Assembly: GCA_028752905.1 (NCBI GenBank)
Contig: JAQNBH010000010.1
Location: 12,040,993 to 12,104,992, forward strand
Reading direction: 5' to 3'
DNA: 64,000 bases
Origin: Cladorhizidae sp. MBARI D1340-BT2
Lineage: Eukaryota > Porifera > Demospongiae > Poecilosclerida > Cladorhizidae
In this document: piece by piece, positions 45,045 through 55,038 of the stretch
Layout of the letters: the number at the start of each line of letters is the position of its first letter
How positions within the stretch are numbered: the stretch's first letter is position 1
Program-made: the position numbers and the translations under genes
The notes under the pieces: generated by a model
What the model was told of the DNA's origin: nothing
Database searches by the model: none
What the model saw: only the letters and a program-made list of their open reading frames with translations

Positions 45045-46006
45045 GTCTGTTCAAGCATGGACTGACCATCTGCAAGGCATATTTGGCTGACATCACAGAG
45101 TTAGATCAGAGGCCTGAGGTGTTGGGCTACTTCAATGCCGTGAGCAGTATGGGGTTCATCTTCGGACCAATCATAGCCGGTCACCTCTCCGACATCGACC
45201 CTTCCTTGAAGCTTACTCTCGTTACGGGGTCTGTCATCTTCTCTCTGGACTTTTTCTGTGTTCTATTCCTTTTACCGTCTTTGGATAAAGATTTGGAGAC
45301 AAGGGCAGAGGTGTTGCCGACAGGGTCAAGGTCGCCTTCTGGGAAATACCATCGGAACCTCGGGAAATATTTCAGTCTTAATCTGAGTCGGGTTTGTGAC
45401 TCGTTCAGAGGTTTTCACTGCTGGGAGCTGTCGGACTTGATTTCAATTCAGTTCCTGGCGACATTTTCCGTGCTTCTGTTCCGTTCCAATTTCCCCGTCT
45501 TCCTGGAAGAGAATTTCAATATCTCCAACGCAACATTTGGGCAAGTGATCTCCTTCAGTGCAGTCGCGACAACCCTGTCTTCGGCCACTTGTGGGATTAT
45601 ATCAAAATACTACGCCAACCACACCAGGCATCTCCTTCATTTCACAATCTTGTTACTCGCATCTCTGTTATCGATCACCATAGCTTCAAACATTCTCTTC
45701 GTCTTACTCTTCCTCGTTGCTCTTTCTCTGTCGACGTCTAACTTACGAATCTGCATGCTCAGCCTCCTGCTCATGCGCGGGAATGAGCACGAAAAGGGAG
45801 CCATCGTCGGCTTTTCAAATTCGCTTTCTTCGATTGGCCGGATGCTTGCTCCGTTTGTCGTGGGCGTGGCTCAGGAATTCGGGAGCAGATTCGCGGGGCT
45901 TATTTCAGTGGTGTTGGCTGCTTTGGCTCTGATAGGCACTGTTTATTTATTCATTGGGGGTGTCCACAGAAACGAAGCGAATGGGAAGAGGCAGAATCAG
46001 CATTAA
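45045..46006 (+). CDS. MFSD9: MFSD9-like MFS transporter, terminal exon
   Basis: This exon starts after ttcacag (45044), completes a split Gly codon and runs 319 codons to TAA at 46006. It opens LFKHGLTICKAYLADITELD and continues GYFNAVSSMGFIFGPIIAGH, the helix-4/5 region with the conserved NxxSxxGFxxGPxxxG pattern of MFS antiporter-like proteins. A hydrophilic central loop (about residues 75-115 of the exon) precedes the C-terminal six helices, ending GFSNSLSSIGRMLAPFVVGV and a short charged tail. It would be a 12-helix membrane transporter. MFSD9's substrate is not well established. The frame is intact, so the gene looks functional. The 961-base uninterrupted last exon is typical of a compact invertebrate gene. 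MFSD10 or another MFSD member is the main alternative. Confidence 0.82.
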
Positions 46007-46485
46007 CAATAGTAGTAGAATCACACAGGACAACATCAGGGCTCACGATACCATTGGCTTTGCTTTAGGAAGAAGTTCATGTTGCCTCTCTCTCTGCTGG
46101 TTGACAGCCATCATCAATACAGGGAGAAGGACTGCACAAGAATAATGCTAAATACAGTGCTCATTTTAATACCTTATATAGAAGCAAAAAATAATGTAAT
46201 CCAAATGTGTTAACTGAATTGGTAAAGGATTTAAGTGGGTGTAGTCCGTGTACATTCTTGTACACGCTTATTATTGGCTTGCCGATTTATTGTCATTTTT
46301 TTAAAAGTCAATATTTGTCATTCTGACTTTCCCCATAGTTCCGTTTCTATACCGTTATATTTAGTGTCACAAATTGAGTGGCAATGACCACTGAGCCTGT
46401 TAAGGCCACCACATATATTATGGCACAGTGTGACACTATGTAACACTAATAACAATTAAATCAACAGTACTTAATATCCACAGTG
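46007..46485. other. 3' flank of the MFSD9-like gene
   Basis: Probable 3' UTR and downstream sequence. A-rich segments (gcaaaaaataatg near 46184) could serve in polyadenylation, but no perfect AATAAA was seen. The right part (46310-46400) belongs to a dispersed repeat that recurs at 47115-47190 and 47330-47412. Confidence 0.5.
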
Positions 46486-47412
46486 CTAATAGTTATGAGT
46501 GTCCCGCTGCTCAAGGAGGGTGGAGGGGAGGGGACCAAACAACATTCCTCAGCTCGCCATACAACAGTTCCTTTCTCCTCTGCCACCACTTCCCTACCCA
46601 ATACATAACACACTCGCCCACCTCCATCACTGCATCACTTACTCCCTCCACATCTTTCCCCAAAAGCGATGCCACCTTTCCATCCTCTTCTAAATCCATC
46701 CAGCCACTGTCCTGCCCCTACAATTTGGCACATCTGATCCCATCAATCCAGCCGAAATTCCCTGCACATAACCAAGAAATGTCCCTCATCCTCCCTTGCT
46801 CCACTATCACGCATTATACACCTCTCATCCCTAACTATCCCACATCCCTTCTTATCTCTCTAACAGCCCAGGCAGCTGATGCAGTCCTGGTCTAAATTGC
46901 AACTGCACACCTTCCTGACCATGCATGAACCTGTAATCCTCTCCACCCCTGCACCATTCTTTGCCAATTTATAAAACTTCAGCGTACTTTTGCCGTTTAC
47001 TTCAATCCTTCTCAAATTTCTACAGTACTAAGACTTGGATTTTAAAATTAATGTAGTCGACGACTCTCAATGAACTCCCAGTTGACTACCAATTATCTAT
47101 CACCACCGTACAAGATCAGGTCAGTATTTCCCCTCGGTTCCGTTTCTCCACCGTTATATTTAGAGTCGCAAATTGAGTGGCAATTTTTTATTACTTTTTT
47201 TATTATTATTTTTTTTTAATAAGTGGCAATTGGATTTCAAATTTTTTGTAGTCGACGACTCCCGACGAACTCGCAGTTGACTACCAATTACTCCATCACC
47301 AATGCGCACAAGGTCGGAGGTCACTCATGTAAGTTCTGACTTTCCCCTCAATTCCGTTTGTTTCTCTACCGTCTACCGTTATATATATTTAGTGTCGCAA
47401 ATTGAGTGGTAT
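46310..47412. repeat. Three copies of a short dispersed repeat around a LINE tail
   Basis: The sequence gttccgtttct-accgttatattta followed by gtc-caaattgagtgg occurs at about 46325-46395, 47125-47190 and 47345-47412. The last two also share a stretch including gtagtcgacgactc at about 47053 and 47250. The LINE fragment 46486-47015 lies between copies one and two, suggesting insertion into this repeat or its duplication. Confidence 0.7.
46486..47015 (-). mobile_element. LINE 3'-end fragment (same family as 2292-6830)
   Basis: From ctaatagttatgagtgtccc onward the sequence parallels 2292-2830 with about 10% difference and small deletions. On the minus strand it encodes the tail VSDAVMEVGECVMYWVGKWW and the degraded zinc knuckle. 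It is 5'-truncated near 47015, as is usual for LINE copies. Confidence 0.9.
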
Positions 47413-47439
47413 CGTCTATGCACAAGGTCAGGCAGGGGT

Positions 47440-47700
47440 CACGTGAAGTTACTCTGCACACTAATGCACTGCCATCAAAAGTCAGCCTTTCTTCTTGACC
47501 TGCTCCCTCACCTATGGAACTCTCAGCGTGTATTGATCTTATCATGCCCTTGTCTACAACTAAACTAAATACCTTTTTCATTCTCATGTACTTTCTATGG
47601 AACTCTCAGCGTGTATTGATCTTATCATGCCCTTGTCTACAACTAAACTAAATACCTTTTTCATTCTCATGTACTTTCCACTTTCAATGTCCATGTGTAA
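47440..47700 (+). mobile_element. Possible C-terminal end of another LINE, with 83-bp duplication
   Basis: Plus-strand codons LLPHLWNSQRVLILSCPCLQ resemble the LPxLWNSLP box near the C-terminus of CR1/L2-type LINE proteins. The block 47512-47594 is duplicated in tandem at 47595-47679 almost perfectly. No larger frame is open. Confidence 0.4.
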
Positions 47701-47929
47701 ACTGTTCCCTCCCCTTGTAATTTCAAGCCATTATTGGCTACTAGTTAATTTCTAGTAGACCATCAGCACAAAGCTACATCCTCATATATATCACTGTCAC
47801 CTTATCTGTAATTCATGTTGCCATGTATATTAGTTCACTAGTCACACAATATTTTATTCACCGGCAACTCGAATTTTGAATGTACCAGTGTATTATAATT
47901 TGTGTAAGTTCTGTGTGTGTGTATTTTAT

Positions 47930-49135
47930 AGACCACCAGCTGTAGTGATGCCTTAGATGCCCTATTCTCCACACTATGCAGTCTTAATGGAGGTGTTTCT
48001 CCAACTTTATCATGGTTGGTGGCTTCAATATAGACTTCTCTATCCACTGTCACCCTCTGTTTTTCAAACTTGTTCTCCATTACTCTAGTGCTTGACTCTA
48101 CCAAGTTGTTAAAGATTACACACATTAACTCAAGTGGTGATCACTCTACCATTGACCTGTCATTTGTTTCAACTCTCTCATTATTCATACCATGCTCCAC
48201 TAGTCCTCCTCTGTGTCTCTGACCATCAATGTTTTCTCTTGTCATTTTGTTTCTCCTTTCCAAAATCACCCTCTCCTTCATCTAGACTCATTTGGTGTTA
48301 CCAAAAGGCCCATTTTAATTTTGTTTGTGACCTCGATCAGATTGATTGTGAGGCTCAATGATGTCTGATGTTCATGGTGGTTTCTGGGATGTCGGGTGTA
48401 AAATGTATTGGAGAAGTTCATCCCAAGGAAGATATTGTCATCTTCTAGAAGCTTTCTTTGGATAAACAATGACATCCTTAAAGCAATCCGCAGAAGGAAT
48501 ATCTTGTTCACTGCTTACAAGCGCTCTGGTAGTATTTGTAAATTAAGAGATTACAAACTCATCAAGAATGCTGTTGTTTCTGCCATGAATTTCAAAAGCA
48601 GCATATCTCTCTAGACTAATATTCTGCTGACACAAAAAAATATTTTGGAAATTGATTAAGTTGCTCTAACGTGAATCAACCATGTTCACTTCCTTGCAAT
48701 GATGTTCTCTTCTCCTCTGATAAAGACAAAGCCCAGTTACTTAATCGGCACTTTCACAATAACTTCAACCATTCCCCAACTTTAATGGCTCCTGATAATC
48801 CACCATGTGTCAGACTGATCCTCATACCTGCATAACCCTGATCCTCTGTGCAGAGTAATTCAGATTCAATCATTCATAAACTCATCTCAGAGCACCGCCA
48901 GAAATATTCACCATTTCTCAATGCCAATGGGATTCTCTCCTTGTAAGTCTACCACTTCTGCACTGGTATCATTTACGAATGCCTCTCAATCTTTAGATAA
49001 AGGTCATGATTTGTACTCGATCTTTTCCGATCTAAGCAAAGCCTTTATTCTGTTCCACACTCCCCTCAGCTCAACAAACTCCTTATATCAAATCTGGATC
49101 CGCACATCATAAATTGTGTCCAGAATTATCTAATG
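47930..49135 (+). pseudogene. CR1/L2-type LINE fragment: endonuclease and start of RT
   Basis: Plus-strand pieces in order, in shifting frames: an endonuclease end (about 48120-48230, SGDHSTIDLSFVSTLSLF and SDHQCFLLS), a linker (48408-48614, FLWINNDILKAIRRRNILFT then AYKRSGSICKLRDYKLIKN) and the early RT motifs (48921-49112, GFSPCKSTTSALVSFTNASQ then LDKGHDLYSIFSDLSKAF). The last contains motif A with its catalytic Asp. Homology stops where the 18-bp minisatellite begins, so the rest of RT is missing. It belongs to a different LINE clade from the element at 2292. Confidence 0.8.
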
Positions 49136-50307
49136 TAGCCAATACCCTCCATATAGCCAATGCTCTCTGTGTAGCCAGTGCTCTCCATGTATATAACCAA
49201 TGCCCTCCATGTAGCCAGTGCCCTCCATGCAGCCAGTGTCCTCCATGCAGCCAGTGTCCTCCATGCAGCCAGTGCCCTCCATGCAGTCAGTGCCCTCCAT
49301 GCAGTCAGTGTCCTCCATGCAGCCAGTGTCCTCCATGCAGCCAGTGCCCTCCATGCAGTCAGTGCCCTCCATGCAGCCTGTGCCCTCCATGCAGCCAGTG
49401 TCCTCCATGCAGCCAGTGTCCTCCATGTAGCCAGTGCCCTCCATGCAGCCAGTGTCCTCCATGCAGCCAGTGTCCTCCATGCAGCCAGTGTCCTCCATGC
49501 AGCCAGTGCCCTCCATGCAGCCAGTGCCCTCCATGCAGCCAGTGTCCTCCATGCAGCCAGTGTCCTCCATGTAGCCAGTGCCCTCCATGCAGCCAGTGTC
49601 CACCATGCAGCCAGTGTCCTCCATGCAGCCAGTGTCCTCCATGCAGCCAGTGCCCCTATGCAGTCAGTGCCCTCCATGCAGCCAGTGCCCTCCATGCAGC
49701 CAGTGTCCTCCATGTAGCCAGTGCCCTCCATGCAGCCAGTGTCCTCCATGCAGCCAGTGTCCTCCATGCAGCCAGTGTCCTCCATGCAGCCAGTGCCCTC
49801 CATGCAGCCAGTGTCCTCCATGCAGCCAGTGCTCTCTATGCAGTCAGTGCCCTCCATGCAGCCAGTGCCCTCCATGGCAGCCAGTGTCCTCCATGTAGCC
49901 AGTGCCCTCCATGCAGCCAGTGTCCTCCATGCAGCCAGTGTCCTCCATGTAGCCAGTGCCCTCCATGCAGCCAGTGTCCTCCATGCAGCCAGTGTCCTCC
50001 ATGCAGCCAGTGTCCTCCATGCAGCCAGTGCCCTCCATGCAGCCAGTGCCCTCCATGCAGCCAGTGCCCTCCATGCAGCCAGTGTCCTCCATGCAGCCAG
50101 TGCTCTCTATGCAGTCAGTGCCCTCCATGCAGCCAGTGCCCTCCATGCAGCCAGTGTCCTCCATGTAGCCAGTGCCCTCCATGCAGCCAGTGTCCTCCAT
50201 GCAGCCAGTGTCCTCCATGTAGCCAGTGCCCTCCATGCAGCCAGTGTCCTCCATGCAGCCAGTGTCCTCCATGTAGCCAGTGCCCTCCATGCAGCCAGTG
50301 CATCTAG
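49136..50307. repeat. Minisatellite, 18-bp unit
   Basis: About 65 copies of gccagtgccctccatgca, alternating with tgtcctccatgca and tgtag variants. The left-most units are degenerate (gccaataccctccatatag). The plus frame reads Ser-Gln-Cys-Pro-Pro-Cys repeatedly, and other frames on both strands are open too. The multiple-of-three unit length makes this expected. There is no signal peptide or unique coding flank. Confidence 0.97.
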
Positions 50308-50614
50308 CTGATTATGTTGATTATCAAGAAAGTTATATTTATATATATATACCTGTCAATTGATAGTTGGTTGGTAGTTTATTATTGTTGTTATTATTAT
50401 TGTTTTTTTTGTTTTTGTTTTGTTATTGTTATTGTTATTTTTAATATATTACTTCAAAATAATAATATGCCTTGTCTGGCTGTCTGTGTGTGTCACGTTT
50501 ATACGTGTGCGCAATGTATATAATCATGCGATACACGTGTGTACCATATGATGAAATCCTGAAGAAAGTGACTACAGATTGGCTATATACTATACAGCAT
50601 GTAACAGGAAGTGA
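50308..50614. other. AT-rich spacer
   Basis: Contains (ta)n and (tta/ttg)n runs at about 50335-50450. No gene seen. Confidence 0.6.
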
Positions 50615-52096
50615 GCTGCAACATGGAGACAGAGAAGGAGAAGAGGAGACAAGAGAATGAGAAGAGATGCAGCATGGAGACAGAGAAGGAGAAGAGATGC
50701 AGCATGGAGACAGAGAAGGAAGGAAAAGAGATGCAGCATGGAGACAGAGAAGGAGAAGAGATGCAGCATGGAGACAGAGAAGGAAGGAAAAGAGATGCAG
50801 CATGGAGACAGAGAAGAAGAGATGCAGCATGGAGACAGAGAAGAAGAGATGCAGCATGGAGACAGAGAAGGAAAAGAGATGCAGCATGGAGACAGAGAAG
50901 GGGAAGAGATGCAGCATGGAGACAGAGGAGAAGAGATGCAGATGGAGACAGAGAAGGGGAAGAGATGCAGCATGGAGACAGAGAAGGAAGGAAAAGAGAT
51001 GCAGCATGGAGACAGAGAAGAAGAGATGCAGCATGGAGACAGAGAAGGAAAAGAGATGCAGCATGGAGACAGAGAAGGGGAAGAGATGCAGCATGGAGAC
51101 AGAGAAGGGGAAGAGATGCAGCATGGAGACAGAGGAGAAGAGATGCAGCATGGAGACAGAGAAGGGGAAGAGATGCAGCATGGAGACAGAGAAGAAGAGA
51201 TGCAGCATGGAGACAGGGAAGAAGAGATGCAGCATGGAGACAGAGAAGGTGAAGAGATGCAGCATGGAGACAGAGAAGGAGAAGAGATGCAGCATGGAGA
51301 CAGAGAAGGAGAAGAGATGCAGCATGGAGACAGAGGAGAAGAGATGCAGCATGGAGACAGAGAAGGGGAAGAGATGCAGCATGGAGACAGAGAAGAAGAG
51401 ATGCAGCATGGAGACAGAGAAGAAGAGATGCAGCATGGAGACAGAGAAGGTGAAGAGATGCAGCATGGAGACAGAGAAGGAGAAGAGATGCAGCATGGAG
51501 ACAGAGAAGGAGAAGAGATGCAGCATGGAGACAGAGAAGGGGAAGAGATGCAGCATGGGGACAGAGAAGGGGAAGAGATGCAGCATGGAGACAGAGAAGG
51601 TGAAGAAATGCAGCATGGAGACAGAGAAGGGGAAGAGATGCAGCATGGAGACAGAGAAGGGGAAGAGATGCCATGGAGACAGAGAAGGTGAAGAGATGCA
51701 GCATGGACACAGAGAAGGAGAAGAGATGCAGCATGGAGACAGAGAAGGGGAAGAGATGCAGCATGGAGACAGAGAAGGGGAAGAGATGCAGCATGGAGAC
51801 AGAGAAGGAGAAGAGATGCAGCATGGAGACAGAGAAGGGGAAGAGATGCAGCATGGAGACAGAGAAGGAGAAGAGATGCAGCATGGAGACAGAGAGGGAG
51901 AAGAGATGCAGCATGGAGACAGAGAAGGGGAAGAGATGCAGCATGGAGACAGAGAAGGAGAAGAGATGCAGCATGGAGACAGAGAAGGGGAAGAGATGCA
52001 GCATGGAGACAGAGAAGGAGAAGAGATGCAGCATGGAGACAGAGAAGGGGAAGAGATGCAGCATGGAGACAGAGAAGGAGAAGAGATGCAGCATGC
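50615..52096. repeat. Minisatellite, 30-bp unit (27- and 36-bp variants)
   Basis: About 50 copies of gagatgcagcatggagacag followed by agaaggagaa. Variants are agaagaa (27 bp), agaaggaaggaaaa (36 bp when combined) and agaaggggaa. All lengths are multiples of three, so five or more frames are open for hundreds of codons. An alternating aggagaa/aggggaa pattern at 51700-52090 gives a 60-bp dimer. Confidence 0.97.
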
Positions 52097-53139
52097 GAAA
52101 TTGCGTGACTGGGTCAAGCAAAGGGAGTGGATAGTTCAATTCTGATACCAACAGAGAAGCTGAGGATCTTTCAGAGAACAAATTATACTTCACAGAGCAG
52201 AAATTTCAGCAAGTGCAAGGGATGAGGATAGAGCATCCAATACCTGTAGGTGGAGAGAACTGAGGACTGCACGGTCAAGAGTGCACGGGATGAGGAGACA
52301 GAAGCAAACATTGGTAGGTGGAGAGAACTGAAGACTGCACTAGATTGTAAGCAATGAAGAGAGAGCAGCAAACACTGGTAGAGGAGGCTGCATTCAGCAT
52401 GAAGGGGTCAGGCATGGAATAACTGACACCAAAAACATTATTCTCGTGGTATATTTTTAATCTAATGATTTACCCTTCTATATATAGCATATTTGATGTT
52501 TTATAGTTATGGCACTACAGAACAACAGCAATGGTGGATTATGTGTAGAAGGATCCTCTTGGAAGAATTGTGACCCACCAATATTTTACAATCCTAAACA
52601 CCTGATAAATGATAAGATAACAAACAACACCTTCCAACCTCAACACAGAACATTATATGTGAACGCATCAACTAAAAATGGAATTTTAGGCACATACCTG
52701 CTGTGTTGAGTTTTTGATGCCATATAGACATATGACCTAAAAGTTTTTTCACAAATTTTCACATCTAGATCTAATACGTACCATGTATGAGTTATGCCTG
52801 TTGCAATCAAGGATGGTTAGTAAATCAAGTCATATACAAGAAAACAAACAAAAGAGGTGAATTACACTGATAAAAAGAGACCAAAATCTAAAACTGCAAA
52901 CTAATTATGGAGCTAACATAAGGTCGAAATTATACATTTTGACAAGATGAGCATATTTTGTTGATGAAAGCTCAATCAGTCCACGAGATTTGTACGATAC
53001 TGTTGCTGTGCCATAGCTGAGCAATACATCTCGAACTTTAAACTTGTATCTCAGCGTGCCCTAAAGGTTCCATTTTTACTTGATGCATTCACATATATAT
53101 ATATATACGTACAGAGTTTCTGCAGGTACTTGCTAGTTA
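52097..53139. other. Intergenic, nothing recognised
   Basis: Two related segments (ggtggagagaactgaggact at about 52251 and again at 52317) form a weak duplication. The plus-strand frame 52509-52709 has complex sequence but no recognised domain or borders. (TA)n occurs near 53092-53108. Confidence 0.45.
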
Positions 53140-53354
53140 TTATATTTGTGCCAATCGGGATCGAGACGGCTGGTTCATTTGGCAAGTCTGCAGGTCATTT
53201 CTTTTCGGATTTGGGTAACCGTCTCAAACGGGAAACGGATGATCCCCGCTCCTCCTTTTTCCTTTCCCAGCGGATTGCAGTAGCCGTTCAGCGAGGTAAC
53301 ACTGCAGCTGTGCTGGGCACCAGCTTTAGTTGTAATGACGATTATTTTTTATAA
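53140..53354 (+). pseudogene. Retroelement polyprotein C-terminal tail
   Basis: The plus strand reads FVPIGIETAGSFGKSAGHFF, then SDLGNRLKRETDDPRSSFFL, then SQRIAVAVQRGNTAAVLGTS before a stop. The pattern (PxxxETxGxxG ... LGxRL ... QRxxVAxQRGNxAxVLG) is one I recognise from the extreme C-terminus of many retroelement-encoded proteins in invertebrate genomes. No RT motifs remain upstream, so this is a 5'-truncated copy. The exact retroelement class was not determined. Confidence 0.6.
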
Positions 53355-53414
53355 GTAGTCTATTAAGTTTTAATGTTTGTTTGTTTTTCTGTTTATTGGA
53401 CATTGTATAAATTA

Positions 53415-53835
53415 TTACTTGTAATTATTATTATTACTATTATTATTACTACTACTACTACTACTATTATTATTATTACTTACTACTATATACTATTATT
53501 ACTCTATTATTATTATTACTACTACTATTATTATTATTACTACTACTACTATTATTACTACTACTACTATTATTACTACTACTACTATTATTATTACTAC
53601 TAGTATTATTAATATTATTACTATATACTACTACTATTATTATTTTATTTCTACTATTATTATTACTACTACTACTACTAGCACTATTACTACTACTATT
53701 ATTATTACAGCACTAGTATTATTACTACTACTATTATTATTTCTATTATTATTTCTACTATTATTTTATTTCTACTATTATTATTACTACTACTACTACT
53801 ACTATTATTATTATTATCTACTGCTACTATTAGGA
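53415..53835. repeat. Imperfect (TAT/TAC)n trinucleotide repeat
   Basis: About 420 bases of alternating tattat and tactac blocks with rare interruptions (tagcac, tttctac). It produces a poly-Tyr open frame that is not a gene. Confidence 0.97.
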
Positions 53836-53898
53836 AAGCCTTGGTGGGATGTGATTGGAAGGTGGCTGTTGCTGTGAGTTATTTGTCCTCAGCACCAC

Positions 53899-53998
53899 AT
53901 GATACCAAACTTGTGGGCTTTAAGCAGCGTTGGGCCTGCCCAGTATACTAGGTAACTTAGATGGGTGACTGCCTGGGAACAGCAGGTGTTGTAGGCCT
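53899..53998 (+). repeat. 5S-rRNA-like sequence, 3' half
   Basis: From ttaagcagcgttgggcctg (53919) through agatgggtgactgcctggga and acagcaggtgttgtaggc the sequence parallels the 3' half of animal 5S rRNA, including the run around helix V and the terminal ttttg. The 5' half is absent and is replaced by atgataccaaacttgtgggc. This is a 5S pseudogene or part of a 5S-derived SINE. T-rich sequence after it (about 54000-54040) is compatible with a Pol III terminator origin. Confidence 0.7.
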
Positions 53999-55038
53999 TT
54001 TGCTGGTCTCTCTCCTTTTTTTCCTTTTCTTTTTTCCCTCTTCCTTTGTGCAATAGTAATTCTACTCGGCAAGCGAAGAACCATGGATTCAGTCAGACAT
54101 TTGGCATTTGCACTTGGCTGAACAGTTGGATAAGGGAGAAACAACAGCATCTGCTGCTAACCTTCTGCCATGATATTGTTAGCCACTGAATTTGGAGGGA
54201 AAAATTGGATTTAAAAAATCGACCCATGCTGCTTCGACTACCTTCTGCCACCACTTGGTGATAGAACTTGGAGGAAAACATGAAGGGAAAAATGAGCACC
54301 ACTGTGGATTGGAACAAGCCTATCGATGTTTAGTTCTTTTACGCATGGAGGGAATAAAGTGGAGCTGAAATGAAATAGTGCAGCTTGTACTTTCGAACAT
54401 GCCTTCTCTTGTGTGTTCTTAATTGAACGAGTTTTTTTTCTGGGTCAAAAATTGGTTAATAAATGGGTAGAAAGACCTCCACTGGAGTTGATTTCAGCCT
54501 TGTGTCATACTGCACTTCTAGTCCACTTTGAAGGACAGGATATCTGAAAGTGAGGTCAGCTTTGATAAGAAGGGAACGGCTAAAAAAACGTGATTTAAAA
54601 TTGTTAGAAATGGAAAAGAAGAAGGAAGAGATGGAGCTTCACAGAGTCTTTTAAGATCTGTGACAAGGCCAAACTTATGATGCTATGAATATCACAATTT
54701 CAAGCGTTGAATGTACTCTCTTCTTCGTTTAATACCAAGCTGATGTGTCATCTGATGGAGTTCTAGTGAAAATTGGGTTCAGCATAATATAGCATCATGT
54801 ATGCAGGGAATGCCTGAAGATTGTGTCTCTAAAAACAACGAGGACCGGTTTTGATCAGTAACATTATCGTTTGTGTGAATGGTTACTATAGGGTATAATA
54901 TTTGAATATTTCGCGGGCTTTTTGCTAATTTTTGATATTCCAATGCAACAGAAATATGTCAGGTCTAAAAGAGGTAAGAATCGTCACGTTTTGACCGGTG
55001 ACAGGTCTCTGCCAAGTGCACTTCCAGGTAGAAGTAGT
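53999..55038. other. Intergenic, possible SINE body
   Basis: The first ~360 bases after the 5S-like segment, to aataaagtggagctgaaatg (54353-54373), may be the rest of a SINE or a retroposed unit, judging by an internal similarity (accttctgcca at 54162 and 54239). The remainder shows nothing I recognise. Confidence 0.35.

Noticed and set aside
50441..52193. Overlapping 340-560-codon frames on both strands
   Set aside because: By-products of the 27/30/36-bp minisatellite, in several frames at once.
53373..53603. Poly-tyrosine ORF
   Set aside because: Pure translation of the (TAT/TAC)n repeat.
53919..53998. Functional 5S rRNA gene
   Set aside because: Only the 3' half is present, with mismatches, so it cannot form a 5S rRNA.
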